Positions 1 to 9,776 of a stretch of 31,572 bases of DNA are shown here, piece by piece. The stretch is taken from the NCBI GenBank assembly GCA_964627505.1, contig CAZVKB010000019.1, positions 1 to 31,572 on the forward strand, given 5' to 3'. The position numbers and the translations under genes were made by a program. The notes under the pieces are model-generated. The model saw nothing but the letters and a program-made list of their open reading frames with translations, did no database searches and had not been told where the DNA came from. This stretch comes from JACJWR01 sp964627505 (GTDB lineage Bacteria; Actinomycetota; Actinomycetes; S36-B12; UBA10799). Each line of letters starts with the position of its first letter. The stretch's first letter is position 1.

Positions 1-194
1 CGGTTCGGGTCGCAACTGGGTGGTGGTGGCAGGCGGTCGGCCAGACGCCGACAGCCATGCGCATCCGCCGCCGATAACGCCACGGCTACAGCTCGGTTAC
101 TCTGACGTGGATGGTGTGCAGCGGCCGACTCGCTCACGAGCGACACCGCGGCTCAGAAGTTCCACGCGGTTGCAGAAAGTGAGGCGGGTGAGCC

Positions 195-941
195 GTGGAC
201 ATCCTGCGCGATCCGCGCCAGCGGACCATCGGGATCGTTGTGGTGTCCGCCGTCGCCCTGCTGATGCTCGTCGTCGTGTTGGTGTGGCGCACCCAATCCG
301 CGACACCGCTGAATCCCCCTCCGCCTACCGGCACACCCGCCACAATCATCCTGATCCCCGGCTACGGCGGCGGCACCGACGGCTTCAACACCCTCACCTC
401 GCAGTTGCGCGGTTCGGGCGCAAAGGTGCTGATCCTCAACATCGGCAACGGCGAAGGCGACATCAATGACTACGCCACCTCCCTGCAACAAGTCACCCGC
501 GAATCGGCCGCCCCCGTCGCCTGGATCGGCTACAGCATGGGCGGACTGATCGCCCGGCGTGCCTACACCGCCGACCTCGTGCCGCTCGTCTCCAGCATCA
601 CCTCCTGGGGTTCGCCGCTGCAAGGGACAAAGTCGGCCGCCCTGGCCAACTTCGCCAACGCCTGCCCCACCGCGTGTCAGCAGATGGACCCCGGTTCGGA
701 GTTCCTCGACTCCCTGCCGCGCTGGCCCAATCCACCAGCCCGCTGGGTCTCGATCTACTCCCCCGACGATGAAGTGATCCGGCCCTACGACTCCTCCGAA
801 CTCGACGAAACCGGCGTCGTGAACATTGATCTCGGCGCGTGTTCCCCCGCCACCACACCCACCCACAGCGAGTTGCCCGCAAACCCGGTGGTGCTCTCTC
901 TCACGAAGGCCAACTTGTCCGGCCAAACCGTCACCTGCTGA
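195..941 (+). CDS. membrane-anchored alpha/beta hydrolase (lipase-like)
   Basis: This 248-aa protein begins with GTG; a weak purine-rich stretch (GAGGCGGGTGAG) precedes the start. Residues about 11-32 form one hydrophobic segment, so it is probably a signal anchor or signal peptide placing the enzyme outside the membrane. The fold reads as an alpha/beta hydrolase of the lipase/esterase kind: an oxyanion region IPGYGGG, the nucleophile elbow GYSMGG with Ser114, an acid candidate Asp191/Asp192 in SPDDE, and His224 in PTHSE. Four cysteines in the C-terminal half may form disulfides, as expected for an exported protein. It is likely to cleave an ester or lipid, but the substrate cannot be read from the sequence. 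The gene converges on the flavodoxin-like gene and has no visible operon partner. The family call is firm; the function is general. Confidence 0.82.
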   Translation: MDILRDPRQRTIGIVVVSAVALLMLVVVLVWRTQSATPLNPPPPTGTPATIILIPGYGGGTDGFNTLTSQLRGSGAKVLILNIGNGEGDINDYATSLQQVTRESAAPVAWIGYSMGGLIARRAYTADLVPLVSSITSWGSPLQGTKSAALANFANACPTACQQMDPGSEFLDSLPRWPNPPARWVSIYSPDDEVIRPYDSSELDETGVVNIDLGACSPATTPTHSELPANPVVLSLTKANLSGQTVTC

Positions 942-1051
942 AATCCGTCACCTGCGCACACCCGTCGCCGACTGATCCCACCTAGCCATCAGAACCGGCG
1001 CGCGCATCCGCCGCGCGCATCCGTCCGCGCGGCGCCCCCTATGGCACCCCA

Positions 1052-1582
1052 CTACTGCCCGAGTTTGCCCGCCAACGTCCTCCCCCACGCCCGCGCTCGA
1101 TCCACCTCACCTTCGACCAGCGGCCCAGTGGTGTCGACCACATAAAAGTGCTCGGCCGGCGCCACGAGGTGGGCCCCGAGTTTCCGCACACGCTTTTCCG
1201 TGGTTCGGGAGGCGTGATCGAGTTTGGTGAGGGTCTTCGGATGATCCATGCGGGTATCGAACGCCACCGCAGCCTGGCCCGGCACCAACGTGGCGGCGTC
1301 CAACCACTCCCGGATCCCGATCCGGGCCGAAATCACCTCGCGCGCACTTTTGGTCGCGGCGTCGGCGCGGGTGTTCGGACGCGGCAGGCCGAAGGCATGC
1401 GTGGGCGAGCCGAGCACCAGTAGATCCACTCCGGCGGGGATCTCGATAGGCGCTTCGCCAACCTCGACCACAGTCACAAAATCCTCCGGCCCATTGCAGA
1501 CCTCGGAAATTCCCGCTCCGACACTCTTGGCCACTGTGGCCGCATCACCAAACATCGACTCGTAGATCACCAAAGCCCTCAT
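1052..1582 (-). CDS. flavodoxin-domain protein
   Basis: This 176-aa protein starts MRALVIYESMFGDAATVA, the beta-strand plus FMN phosphate-binding loop typical of flavodoxins (residues 4-18). A second flavodoxin-like segment follows, LLVLGSPTHAFGLPRP, which corresponds to the loop contacting the isoalloxazine ring. It should bind FMN and act as a single-electron carrier or quinone/haem-pathway oxidoreductase, but no partner reductase lies nearby. The Shine-Dalgarno is weak (GTGAAG shortly before the ATG). It follows phoH on the same strand after about 70 bases and could be transcribed with it. The family assignment is strong; the electron partner is unknown. Confidence 0.85.
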   Translation of the reverse strand: MRALVIYESMFGDAATVAKSVGAGISEVCNGPEDFVTVVEVGEAPIEIPAGVDLLVLGSPTHAFGLPRPNTRADAATKSAREVISARIGIREWLDAATLVPGQAAVAFDTRMDHPKTLTKLDHASRTTEKRVRKLGAHLVAPAEHFYVVDTTGPLVEGEVDRARAWGRTLAGKLGQ

Positions 1583-1653
1583 GGCTTCACGCTACCCAAG
1601 GCACAGGCCGCCCGCGCGCAGAGCAAACACCCGGTGCGGAATTCCGGAAGTTG

Positions 1654-2970
1654 CTATCCAGCCCTGGGGTCGCCAAGCACATCGGTCACCAGTGCGGCGA
1701 TCGCCGAACGCTCCGAACGTGTCAGCGTCACATGCGCAAACAAGGGGTGTCCCTTGAGTTTTTCCACCACCGCCACCACCCCGTCATAGCGGCCCACCCG
1801 CAAGTTATCCCGCTGGGCCACATCGTGGGTGAGCACCACCCGCGAATCCCGTCCGATCCGTGAGAGCACCGTGAGCAGCACATTGCGCTCCAGCGACTGC
1901 GCCTCGTCCACGATCACAAACGAATCGTGCAGACTGCGGCCGCGAATGTGCGTCAGCGGCAGTACCTCCAGCATTCCCCGATCAATCACTTCATCTACTA
2001 CCTCGGACGTGGTGATCGCACCCAACGTGTCGAACACCGCCTGCGCCCACGGATTCATCTTGTCGCCCTCGGTGCCGGGCAAGTAGCCGAGTTCCTGCCC
2101 ACCCACCGCGTACAAAGGCCGAAACACCACCACCTTGCGATGTGCCCGGCGTTCCAACACCGCCTCCAGCCCCGCACACAATGCGAGCGCCGACTTGCCG
2201 GTCCCGGCGTTTCCGCCCAGGGAGACGATCCCGACCTCCGGGTCGAGCAGCAGCTCGACCGCGATCCGCTGTTCCGCGGAACGTCCGTGAATCCCGAATG
2301 CCTCCCGATCACCGCGGACCAACCGCACCTGTTTGCCGGGTGTCACCAGACCCAGGGCACTGCCGCGCGGGGACAGCAACACCAATCCGGTGTGACAGGG
2401 CAAATCCCGCGCCTCGTCCACATCGACAATCTCGCGGTGATACAGCTCATCGACCACCTCGGTGTCGACTTCCAATTCAGCCATGCCGGTCCACCCGCTG
2501 GTGATGGCCAACTCGGCGCGGTATTCCTCAGCCGGTAACCCGACAATCGAGGCTTTGACCCGCATCGGCAGGTCTTTGCTCACCACTACGACGTCCCGGC
2601 CTTCGGCAGCCAAGTGAGCGGCGACCGCCAAAATCCGCGTGTCGTTGTCACCTATCCGCAAACCTGCCGGCAGCACCTGCGGATCGGCGTGGTTGAGTTC
2701 CACCTGCAGCCAGCCGCCATCGGGCAGCGGCACTGCCTCGTGCAGTCCCCCATGCGCGACCCGGAGATCGTCCAGCAACCGCAGCGCGGTCCGCGCGAAA
2801 TACCCCAGTTCAGGGTGGCTGCGCTTGGCTTCCAGCTCAGTGATCACCACCACCGGCAGCACGACGTCGTGTTCATCGAAGCGAACGATCGCCTGCGGAT
2901 CGGCGAGCAGCACGCTGGTGTCGAGAATGTACGTCCGCACCCCCCGGCGGCTCTCATCACGATGGGTCAT
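1654..2970 (-). CDS. phoH: PIN-PhoH fusion protein (PhoH2-type RNA helicase/RNase)
   Basis: This protein of 438 aa has two domains. The N-terminal PIN nuclease domain (about residues 12-150) carries Asp17 in YILDTSVLL and the acidic ITELEAKR segment. The C-terminal PhoH ATPase has Walker A GNAGTGKS (about 253-260) and Walker B VIVDEAQ (Asp355-Glu356). Members of this family in mycobacteria (PhoH2) act as ATP-dependent RNA helicases and RNases; the same role is inferred here. The start is placed at 2970 because CGGAGG precedes that ATG by 6 bases; the longer reading frame upstream (to 3093) has no ribosome site and a non-conserved N-terminus. No small antitoxin-like gene is visible directly upstream, unlike the mycobacterial arrangement. 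It is transcribed divergently from the acetate module. Confidence 0.93.
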   Translation of the reverse strand: MTHRDESRRGVRTYILDTSVLLADPQAIVRFDEHDVVLPVVVITELEAKRSHPELGYFARTALRLLDDLRVAHGGLHEAVPLPDGGWLQVELNHADPQVLPAGLRIGDNDTRILAVAAHLAAEGRDVVVVSKDLPMRVKASIVGLPAEEYRAELAITSGWTGMAELEVDTEVVDELYHREIVDVDEARDLPCHTGLVLLSPRGSALGLVTPGKQVRLVRGDREAFGIHGRSAEQRIAVELLLDPEVGIVSLGGNAGTGKSALALCAGLEAVLERRAHRKVVVFRPLYAVGGQELGYLPGTEGDKMNPWAQAVFDTLGAITTSEVVDEVIDRGMLEVLPLTHIRGRSLHDSFVIVDEAQSLERNVLLTVLSRIGRDSRVVLTHDVAQRDNLRVGRYDGVVAVVEKLKGHPLFAHVTLTRSERSAIAALVTDVLGDPRAG

Positions 2971-3284
2971 CGGACACCTCCGAAAGGGCAGCTGCTGCCG
3001 AAGGCCCGGACACCTACCGGCATGCAGTGAACCTAACCCGCACACCGCAGCCAGCACGGTCACGCCACGCCGGTAACGGCGCAGACCGTTCACCGCTCAT
3101 CGCAGCACAGCGACCGTTGGGCGACCCGAGCCCAACCGATGACAGACCCGCCCCAGCCGCTCGGCGCACCACCTGTGCCACCACTTCCCATCACTGCTGC
3201 GCACTGCCTAGCGTCAAGTCACCGCAGGCAACCACCGCGGCTATCCCTGACCCCCACTGACTGCGAGTACCGGAGGAACCACCC
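2971..3284. other. divergent intergenic region between phoH and DUF485
   Basis: These 314 bases separate the starts of phoH (-) and the DUF485 gene (+), so they must hold both promoters. The only clear signals are the two ribosome-binding sites: CGGAGG before phoH, and CGGAGGAACC before the DUF485 ATG at 3285. I see no convincing -35/-10 pair, palindrome or gene. Short reading frames here look like translation noise. Confidence 0.5.
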
Positions 3285-3635
3285 ATGAGCAGCATCGACG
3301 GACTTCCCAAAGTCGGGGGCGACCCCGGCCCGGAGGCCTACTCCCGCGTCCAACAATCCCCAGAGTTCCGCGAGCTCCGGCGCCGCTATCGCGGGTTCGC
3401 CTTCCCGATGACGGCGGCATTTCTGATTTGGTATTTCATGTTCGTCTTCGCCTCGGTGTTTGCCCCGAAGTGGATGGGCACCGAGATCCCATTCTTCGGC
3501 AACATCGGCATCCTCTTCGGCCTGCTGCAGTTTGTCAGCACCGGCCTGATCACGTGGCTGTACGTGCGCCACGCCAACCGCAAACTCGACCCCCTGGCCA
3601 CCGAAATTCGCGACGAGATGGAAGGCAACGTCTGA
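3285..3635 (+). CDS. DUF485 small membrane protein, partner of acetate symporter
   Basis: This 116-aa protein has two predicted membrane helices (about residues 38-62 and 72-95). Between them lies a short loop, and a basic RELRRRYRGFAFP stretch precedes the first helix; both are hallmarks of the DUF485 (YjcH-like) family. DUF485 proteins are nearly always encoded directly upstream of ActP-type cation/acetate symporters and are thought to be an accessory or modulatory subunit, although their biochemical role is not settled. A strong ribosome site (GGAGG) precedes the ATG. The TGA stop overlaps the ATG of the symporter gene by one base (TGATG), which implies translational coupling. Confidence 0.9.
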   Translation: MSSIDGLPKVGGDPGPEAYSRVQQSPEFRELRRRYRGFAFPMTAAFLIWYFMFVFASVFAPKWMGTEIPFFGNIGILFGLLQFVSTGLITWLYVRHANRKLDPLATEIRDEMEGNV

Positions 3636-5272
3636 TGAATCTCACCACCCTCCCCGCAGCCGCCGTCGCCGGCAGCCCGGTCGTCAACATGGCGATCTTC
3701 CTGGCGTTCGTGGCCGTCACCATGATCATCGTGATCCGCGCCTCCCGTGGCAACAAGACCGCGGCCGATTACTACGCCGGCGGCCGGTCCTTCACCGGCG
3801 GCCAGAACGGCACCGCCATCGCCGGTGACTACCTGTCCGCGGCCAGCTTCCTCGGCATCACCGGCGCGATCGCCCTCACCGGTTTTGACGGCTTCCTGTA
3901 CTCCATCGGATTCCTGGTGGCCTGGCTCGTGGCATTGCTGCTCGTGGCTGAACTGCTGCGCAACACCGGCAAGTTCACGATGGCTGACGTGCTCGCATTC
4001 CGGATGCGTCAACGCCCCGTCCGCACTGCCGCCGCCATCTCCACCCTCGCCGTGTCGTTGTTCTATCTGCTTGCGCAGATGGCCGGCGCTGGCGGTCTGG
4101 TGAGTCTGCTGATGGGCATCACCGGCACCGTCGGGCAATCGATCACCATCGCCGTTGTGGGCGTGCTGATGATCGTGTACGTGCTGGTGGGCGGGATGAA
4201 GGGCACCACCTGGGTGCAGATCATCAAAGCAGTCCTGCTGATTGCCGGCGCCGCACTGATGACCTTCTGGGTGCTGGGCAAGTACGGTTTCAGTTTCCCC
4301 GCACTGCTCACCGGCGCCACCGACGCCTCGCCGTTGGGCGAGGCCATGCTCGATCCGGGCGCCAAGTACGGCATCAACACGCTGACCAAGGTGGACTTCA
4401 TCTCCCTGTCGATGGCCCTCGTGCTCGGCACCGCCGGTCTACCCCACGTGCTGATGCGGTTCTACACCGTCCCGACGTCCAAGGAAGCCCGCAAGTCGGT
4501 GGTCTGGGCGATCTCCCTGATCGGCATGTTCTACCTGTTCAGCCTGGTGCTGGGCTTCGGTGCCGCGGCACTGGTGGGGCCGGAGAAGATCCTCGGCGCC
4601 CCAGGCAAGGCCAACTCAGCCGCACCGCTGCTGGCCTACGAACTCGGCGGCACCCTGTTGCTGGGCTTCATTTCAGCCGTCGCTTTCGCCACGATTCTGG
4701 CGGTGGTCGCCGGCCTGACGATCACCGCGAGTGCATCGTTCGCCCACGACATCTACGCCAGTGTGATCAAACGTGGCAACCTCGCCGCAGACAAAGAGGT
4801 GAAGGTGGCCCGGATCTCCGCAGTGGTGATCGGGTTGGTGGCGATCGTCGGCGGGATCCTGGCCAAAGACCAGAACATCGCCTTCCTGGTGGCTCTGGCC
4901 TTCGCGGTCGCCGCGTCGGCCAACCTTCCGACCATCTTGTACTCGTTGTTCTGGAAGGGCTTCAACACCCGCGGTGCGTTGTGGAGCATCTATGGCGGCC
5001 TGATCAGCTCCATCGGGTTGATCATCTTCTCCCCGGTGGTGTCCGGCAAGCCAGTGGACGCGGTCACCGGCAAGAGTGCCTCGATGATCCAGGGCGTGGA
5101 CTTCTCCTGGTTCCCGCTGGACAACCCGGGTCTGGTCTCGATCCCGCTCGCGTTCTTCTTGGGCTGGCTTGGCGCGGTCACCTCCAAGGAGCACGACGCC
5201 GCCAAGTACGCCGAAATGGAGGTGCGCTCGCTCACCGGCGCCGGTGCCGAAAAGGCCACCGTCGCGCACTAG
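3635..5272 (+). CDS. actP: cation/acetate symporter (SLC5/SSS family)
   Basis: This 545-aa membrane protein belongs to the sodium:solute symporter family. Telling segments are YYAGGRSFTGGQNGTA and GDYLSAASFLGITG near the N-terminus, a MAGAGGLV helix, and GTAGLPHVLMRFYTVP in the middle; these are conserved in acetate permeases. About 13 helices are expected. It should import acetate or related short monocarboxylates with Na+ or H+, feeding the acetyl-CoA synthetase encoded next. The ATG at 3635 overlaps the DUF485 stop, and upstream extensions of this frame are antisense-like noise. It has the normal family length and no visible defects. Substrate is inferred from the family and from the neighbouring acs. 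Confidence 0.93.
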   Translation: MNLTTLPAAAVAGSPVVNMAIFLAFVAVTMIIVIRASRGNKTAADYYAGGRSFTGGQNGTAIAGDYLSAASFLGITGAIALTGFDGFLYSIGFLVAWLVALLLVAELLRNTGKFTMADVLAFRMRQRPVRTAAAISTLAVSLFYLLAQMAGAGGLVSLLMGITGTVGQSITIAVVGVLMIVYVLVGGMKGTTWVQIIKAVLLIAGAALMTFWVLGKYGFSFPALLTGATDASPLGEAMLDPGAKYGINTLTKVDFISLSMALVLGTAGLPHVLMRFYTVPTSKEARKSVVWAISLIGMFYLFSLVLGFGAAALVGPEKILGAPGKANSAAPLLAYELGGTLLLGFISAVAFATILAVVAGLTITASASFAHDIYASVIKRGNLAADKEVKVARISAVVIGLVAIVGGILAKDQNIAFLVALAFAVAASANLPTILYSLFWKGFNTRGALWSIYGGLISSIGLIIFSPVVSGKPVDAVTGKSASMIQGVDFSWFPLDNPGLVSIPLAFFLGWLGAVTSKEHDAAKYAEMEVRSLTGAGAEKATVAH

Positions 5273-5302
5273 CCCGGTCGCGCGCGCACCTGCGCACCAG
5301 CT

Positions 5303-5341
5303 GCCCGGGCGCCAGGCGGATCAAACCCCTGGCGTCCGGGC
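5303..5341 (+). terminator. terminator-like hairpin between actP and acs
   Basis: The arms GCCCGGGCGCCAGG (5303-5316) and CCTGGCGTCCGGGC (5328-5341) pair over 14 positions, with one G-U wobble and an 11-base loop. It starts 31 bases after the actP stop. No T-tract follows, so it may be an actinobacterial I-shaped terminator, a partial attenuator or an mRNA-stabilising structure, rather than a classical Rho-independent terminator. Confidence 0.55.
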
Positions 5342-5452
5342 CCTCCACCGCCTACGATCCACAGCAATCGCCCGCACCGACCCCCACTGGGCCCGGCACC
5401 TATTCCCACACCACCTGTGACCTCGCTCCACCCGCCTCGGAAAGGCTTGACC

Positions 5453-7411
<1,959 letters not shown>

Positions 7412-7441
7412 CCGCGTACCGGTGCTCTCGACTAGCCGCTC

Positions 7442-8617
7442 GTGAACGCCTGGTTGCTCGCCGCCGTGGCGATCAGCGGTGCCATCGTGCTGGCAGTGCT
7501 GATCGCGCGTGCGGTGCGCGGCCGCACCCGGCTGGGCAGTGAAGTCGACGCGGCTACCTATCGCACACTGCACATCGCTGGGCGGGCGGCCCCGCATCTG
7601 CGCGGCGGACTGACCTCGACCAGCGCGCAAGGGGCGGCCCGTCACCTGCGGATGTTGTTGGGCGTGGACGCCTTGGCCATCACCGACCGGGCGACCACTC
7701 TGGCGTGGGATGGTGCTGGCGAACGGTCCCAGGACATGGCCGTCGGGCACGCCCGCAGCACGCTGGACCAGGGCACGGTGACTGTGGTGTCACCGGAACG
7801 CGCCCGGGACGTTTCGGCCATGTTCAAGTCCGGAGTGGCCGTCCCGCTGACCTCCGACGACGTGGTGATCGGGGCGATTGTGGCGTACTCGGCGCATCGT
7901 GCCGGCCCCCCGCTGATTCGAGCGGCCGAAGAAGTCGCCACCTTCACATCCGGACAACTGGAACTCGCCGAACTCGACCGCACCCGCGCGCAGAGCGCCG
8001 AGGCGGAAGTGCGCGCATTGCGCGCGCAAATCTCACCGCACTTTCTGTTCAACTCGCTGTCTGCCATCGCGTCGTTTGTGCGCACCGATCCCGACCGGGC
8101 CCGGGAACTCTTGCTGGATTTCGCCGAGTTCACCCGTTATAGCTTCCGCTCGCACGGCCGATTCACTGCTTTGGCTGACGAGCTCACCTCGATCGAGCAG
8201 TACCTTCTGCTCGAGCAGGCGCGCTTCGGGGATCGGCTGCAGGTGAAGTTGCGCGTCGACCCGGAGGTGCTCAGCGTCCGGATTCCCTATCTGTGTATTC
8301 AACCTCTGGTGGAAAACGCTGTGCGTCACGGCTTGGAAGCGCGGGCCAACGCTGGCACCATCACCCTCATGGCTCTCGACCGTGGCGCGGAGTGTCTCAT
8401 CACCGTCGAGGACGACGGTGTGGGCAACGACCCCGAGGTGATCCGCCGTAGCCTGTCCGGGGAGCCCGGTGACCATGTGGGTCTGGCGAATGTCGATGAG
8501 CGGTTGCGTACGGCTTTCGGCGACGATCACGGCCTGGTGGTGGAGACCGCCCCGATGGCTGGCACCAAAGTGATCATGCGGGTGCCCAAGTACGCGACCG
8601 GAGTGAGCGACACATGA
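7442..8617 (+). CDS. LytS-family sensor histidine kinase
   Basis: This 391-aa protein starts with GTG and has one N-terminal membrane helix (about residues 3-22). A GAF-like sensor region follows (about 45-175), then the His_kinase motif ISPHFLFNSLSAI with phospho-acceptor His200, and an HATPase domain with QPLVENAVRHGLE and DDGVGND. This architecture is the LytS/YehU type. It phosphorylates the LytTR regulator encoded next, whose ATG overlaps this stop (ATGA). It lies between acs and a second SLC5 symporter gene, so it probably senses or responds to acetate or another carboxylate, perhaps through the symporter. That role is inferred from context. No strong Shine-Dalgarno precedes the GTG. 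Confidence 0.92.
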   Translation: MNAWLLAAVAISGAIVLAVLIARAVRGRTRLGSEVDAATYRTLHIAGRAAPHLRGGLTSTSAQGAARHLRMLLGVDALAITDRATTLAWDGAGERSQDMAVGHARSTLDQGTVTVVSPERARDVSAMFKSGVAVPLTSDDVVIGAIVAYSAHRAGPPLIRAAEEVATFTSGQLELAELDRTRAQSAEAEVRALRAQISPHFLFNSLSAIASFVRTDPDRARELLLDFAEFTRYSFRSHGRFTALADELTSIEQYLLLEQARFGDRLQVKLRVDPEVLSVRIPYLCIQPLVENAVRHGLEARANAGTITLMALDRGAECLITVEDDGVGNDPEVIRRSLSGEPGDHVGLANVDERLRTAFGDDHGLVVETAPMAGTKVIMRVPKYATGVSDT

Positions 8618-9405
8618 CCGTCGGGTTGCGCGTGCTGGCTGTCGACGACGAGCCACCGGCGCTGGCCGAATTGGTGTATCTCCTCGAGCAAGACGCGGGC
8701 ATCGCCGTGGTGACCCCTGCCGGCACGGCTACCGACGCCCTCGCCGCGCTGCAGCAAGATGACTTCGACGCTGTGTTCCTCGACATCCGGATGCCGGGGA
8801 TGACCGGCCTGCAAATCGCTGGGCTCCTCGGACGCTTCGAACAGCCACCCGCAGTGGTATTCGTAAGCGCCTACGACACCCACGCCGCGGATGCGTTCGA
8901 CATCGACGCGGTGGATTTTGTGCGCAAACCGGTGCGTCCTGCGCGGCTTGCGCAAGCCGTGCAGCGGGTGGCGGCTCGACGCCGGGAACCCCCCAACGCC
9001 ACACCTTCCCCGAGCGCCCCGGAACCAACCGACACCCCCGCGCCGACCTCAACCGACGAGACGCTGGCCGTGGAACTCGGCGGGGTGGTGAGTTATCTGC
9101 GTCGTTCCCAAGTGGTGTTCGCCGAAGCGCGCGGCGATTACGTGCGACTGCATACCAGGGCGGCGGCGCATCTGGTCCGCCTGTCGCTGCGCGCGCTGGC
9201 CGAGCAGTGGGCTGATGCCGGTTTTGTGCGGGTGCACCGGCAATACGTGGTGAACACCGCCTACGTCGAACAACTGCGGAGCACCGCGGGACGGCTGTCC
9301 ATCGACTTGGGCGCCGGACAGTCAGTGCCGGTGAGCCGCCGGTATACGGCAGCGGTGAAATCCGCGCTGGTGGCCGCGCACCGCCTGGATCGGCCACCCT
9401 CATGA
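8614..9405 (+). CDS. LytTR-family response regulator
   Basis: This 263-aa protein has an N-terminal receiver domain: acidic pair VDDEPPA, phospho-acceptor Asp57 in FLDIRMPGMTG, and a Lys in FVRKPV. A Pro/Thr-rich linker (about residues 128-150) follows, then a C-terminal LytTR DNA-binding domain with EARGDYVRLHT, FVRVHRQYVVN and PVSRRY. It should bind DNA as a dimer after phosphorylation by the kinase encoded just upstream. Its start overlaps the kinase stop by 4 bases, and its own stop overlaps the next ATG (ATGA at 9402). Plausible targets are acs and the two symporter genes. No LytTR direct-repeat site was identified with confidence. Confidence 0.94.
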   Translation: MTVGLRVLAVDDEPPALAELVYLLEQDAGIAVVTPAGTATDALAALQQDDFDAVFLDIRMPGMTGLQIAGLLGRFEQPPAVVFVSAYDTHAADAFDIDAVDFVRKPVRPARLAQAVQRVAARRREPPNATPSPSAPEPTDTPAPTSTDETLAVELGGVVSYLRRSQVVFAEARGDYVRLHTRAAAHLVRLSLRALAEQWADAGFVRVHRQYVVNTAYVEQLRSTAGRLSIDLGAGQSVPVSRRYTAAVKSALVAAHRLDRPPS

Positions 9406-9776
9406 TGGGAGATCAACCACCTGCTCGGATCCGGGTGAGCGGACCTCGGCGCGATGTCCGGCGGGCGCCGCGCCGGACCGTCGCCACGGAGATCGATGAG
9501 CAAACGCGCGTGGGCGACGTCTATGTGCGCACGCTGGTGCGCACCCAATTGCGTTTGGGGCTGGCCACTGTGGCGCTCGTGGTGGTGCCGCTGGCGTGTC
9601 TGCCGCTGGTTTTCGGACTCTGGCCACAGGTGCAGGAGCTGCGCATCGGCCCGCTGCCGCTCTGGTGGGCCATCCTCGGCTTCGCGGTGTATCCCGCAAT
9701 CCTGGGGGTGGGCTGGTGGTATGTGCGTACCGCTACCCGCAACGAGGCCCAGTTCGCCGAATTGGTGGACGAGTGA
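9402..9776 (+). CDS. small two-helix membrane protein, DUF485-like partner of SLC5 symporter
   Basis: This 124-aa protein has a basic, probably cytoplasmic N-terminus of about 45 residues and two hydrophobic helices (about 51-72 and 84-108), followed by a polar tail ending QFAELVDE. Its size, topology and position directly upstream of an SLC5 symporter mirror the DUF485-ActP pair at 3285-5272, but sequence similarity to that protein is weak. It is therefore probably a divergent accessory subunit of the second symporter. The ATG overlaps the response-regulator stop (ATGA), and its TGA overlaps the symporter ATG by one base, so translation is coupled on both sides. Confidence 0.75.
   Translation: MMGDQPPARIRVSGPRRDVRRAPRRTVATEIDEQTRVGDVYVRTLVRTQLRLGLATVALVVVPLACLPLVFGLWPQVQELRIGPLPLWWAILGFAVYPAILGVGWWYVRTATRNEAQFAELVDE

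Noticed and set aside
1..194. Possible end or start of a gene at the left edge
   Set aside because: Short open frames on both strands end or start here, but none has recognisable protein sequence or a clear ribosome site, so no gene is called.
153..926. Long antisense open frames opposite most genes, such as this one opposite the lipase-like gene
   Set aside because: They arise from high GC content, have Gly/Arg/His-rich translations with no family resemblance, and overlap clear genes.
5410..5430. CRP-type site upstream of acs
   Set aside because: Only a TGTGA half-site is present; the matching TCACA half is absent at the required spacing.
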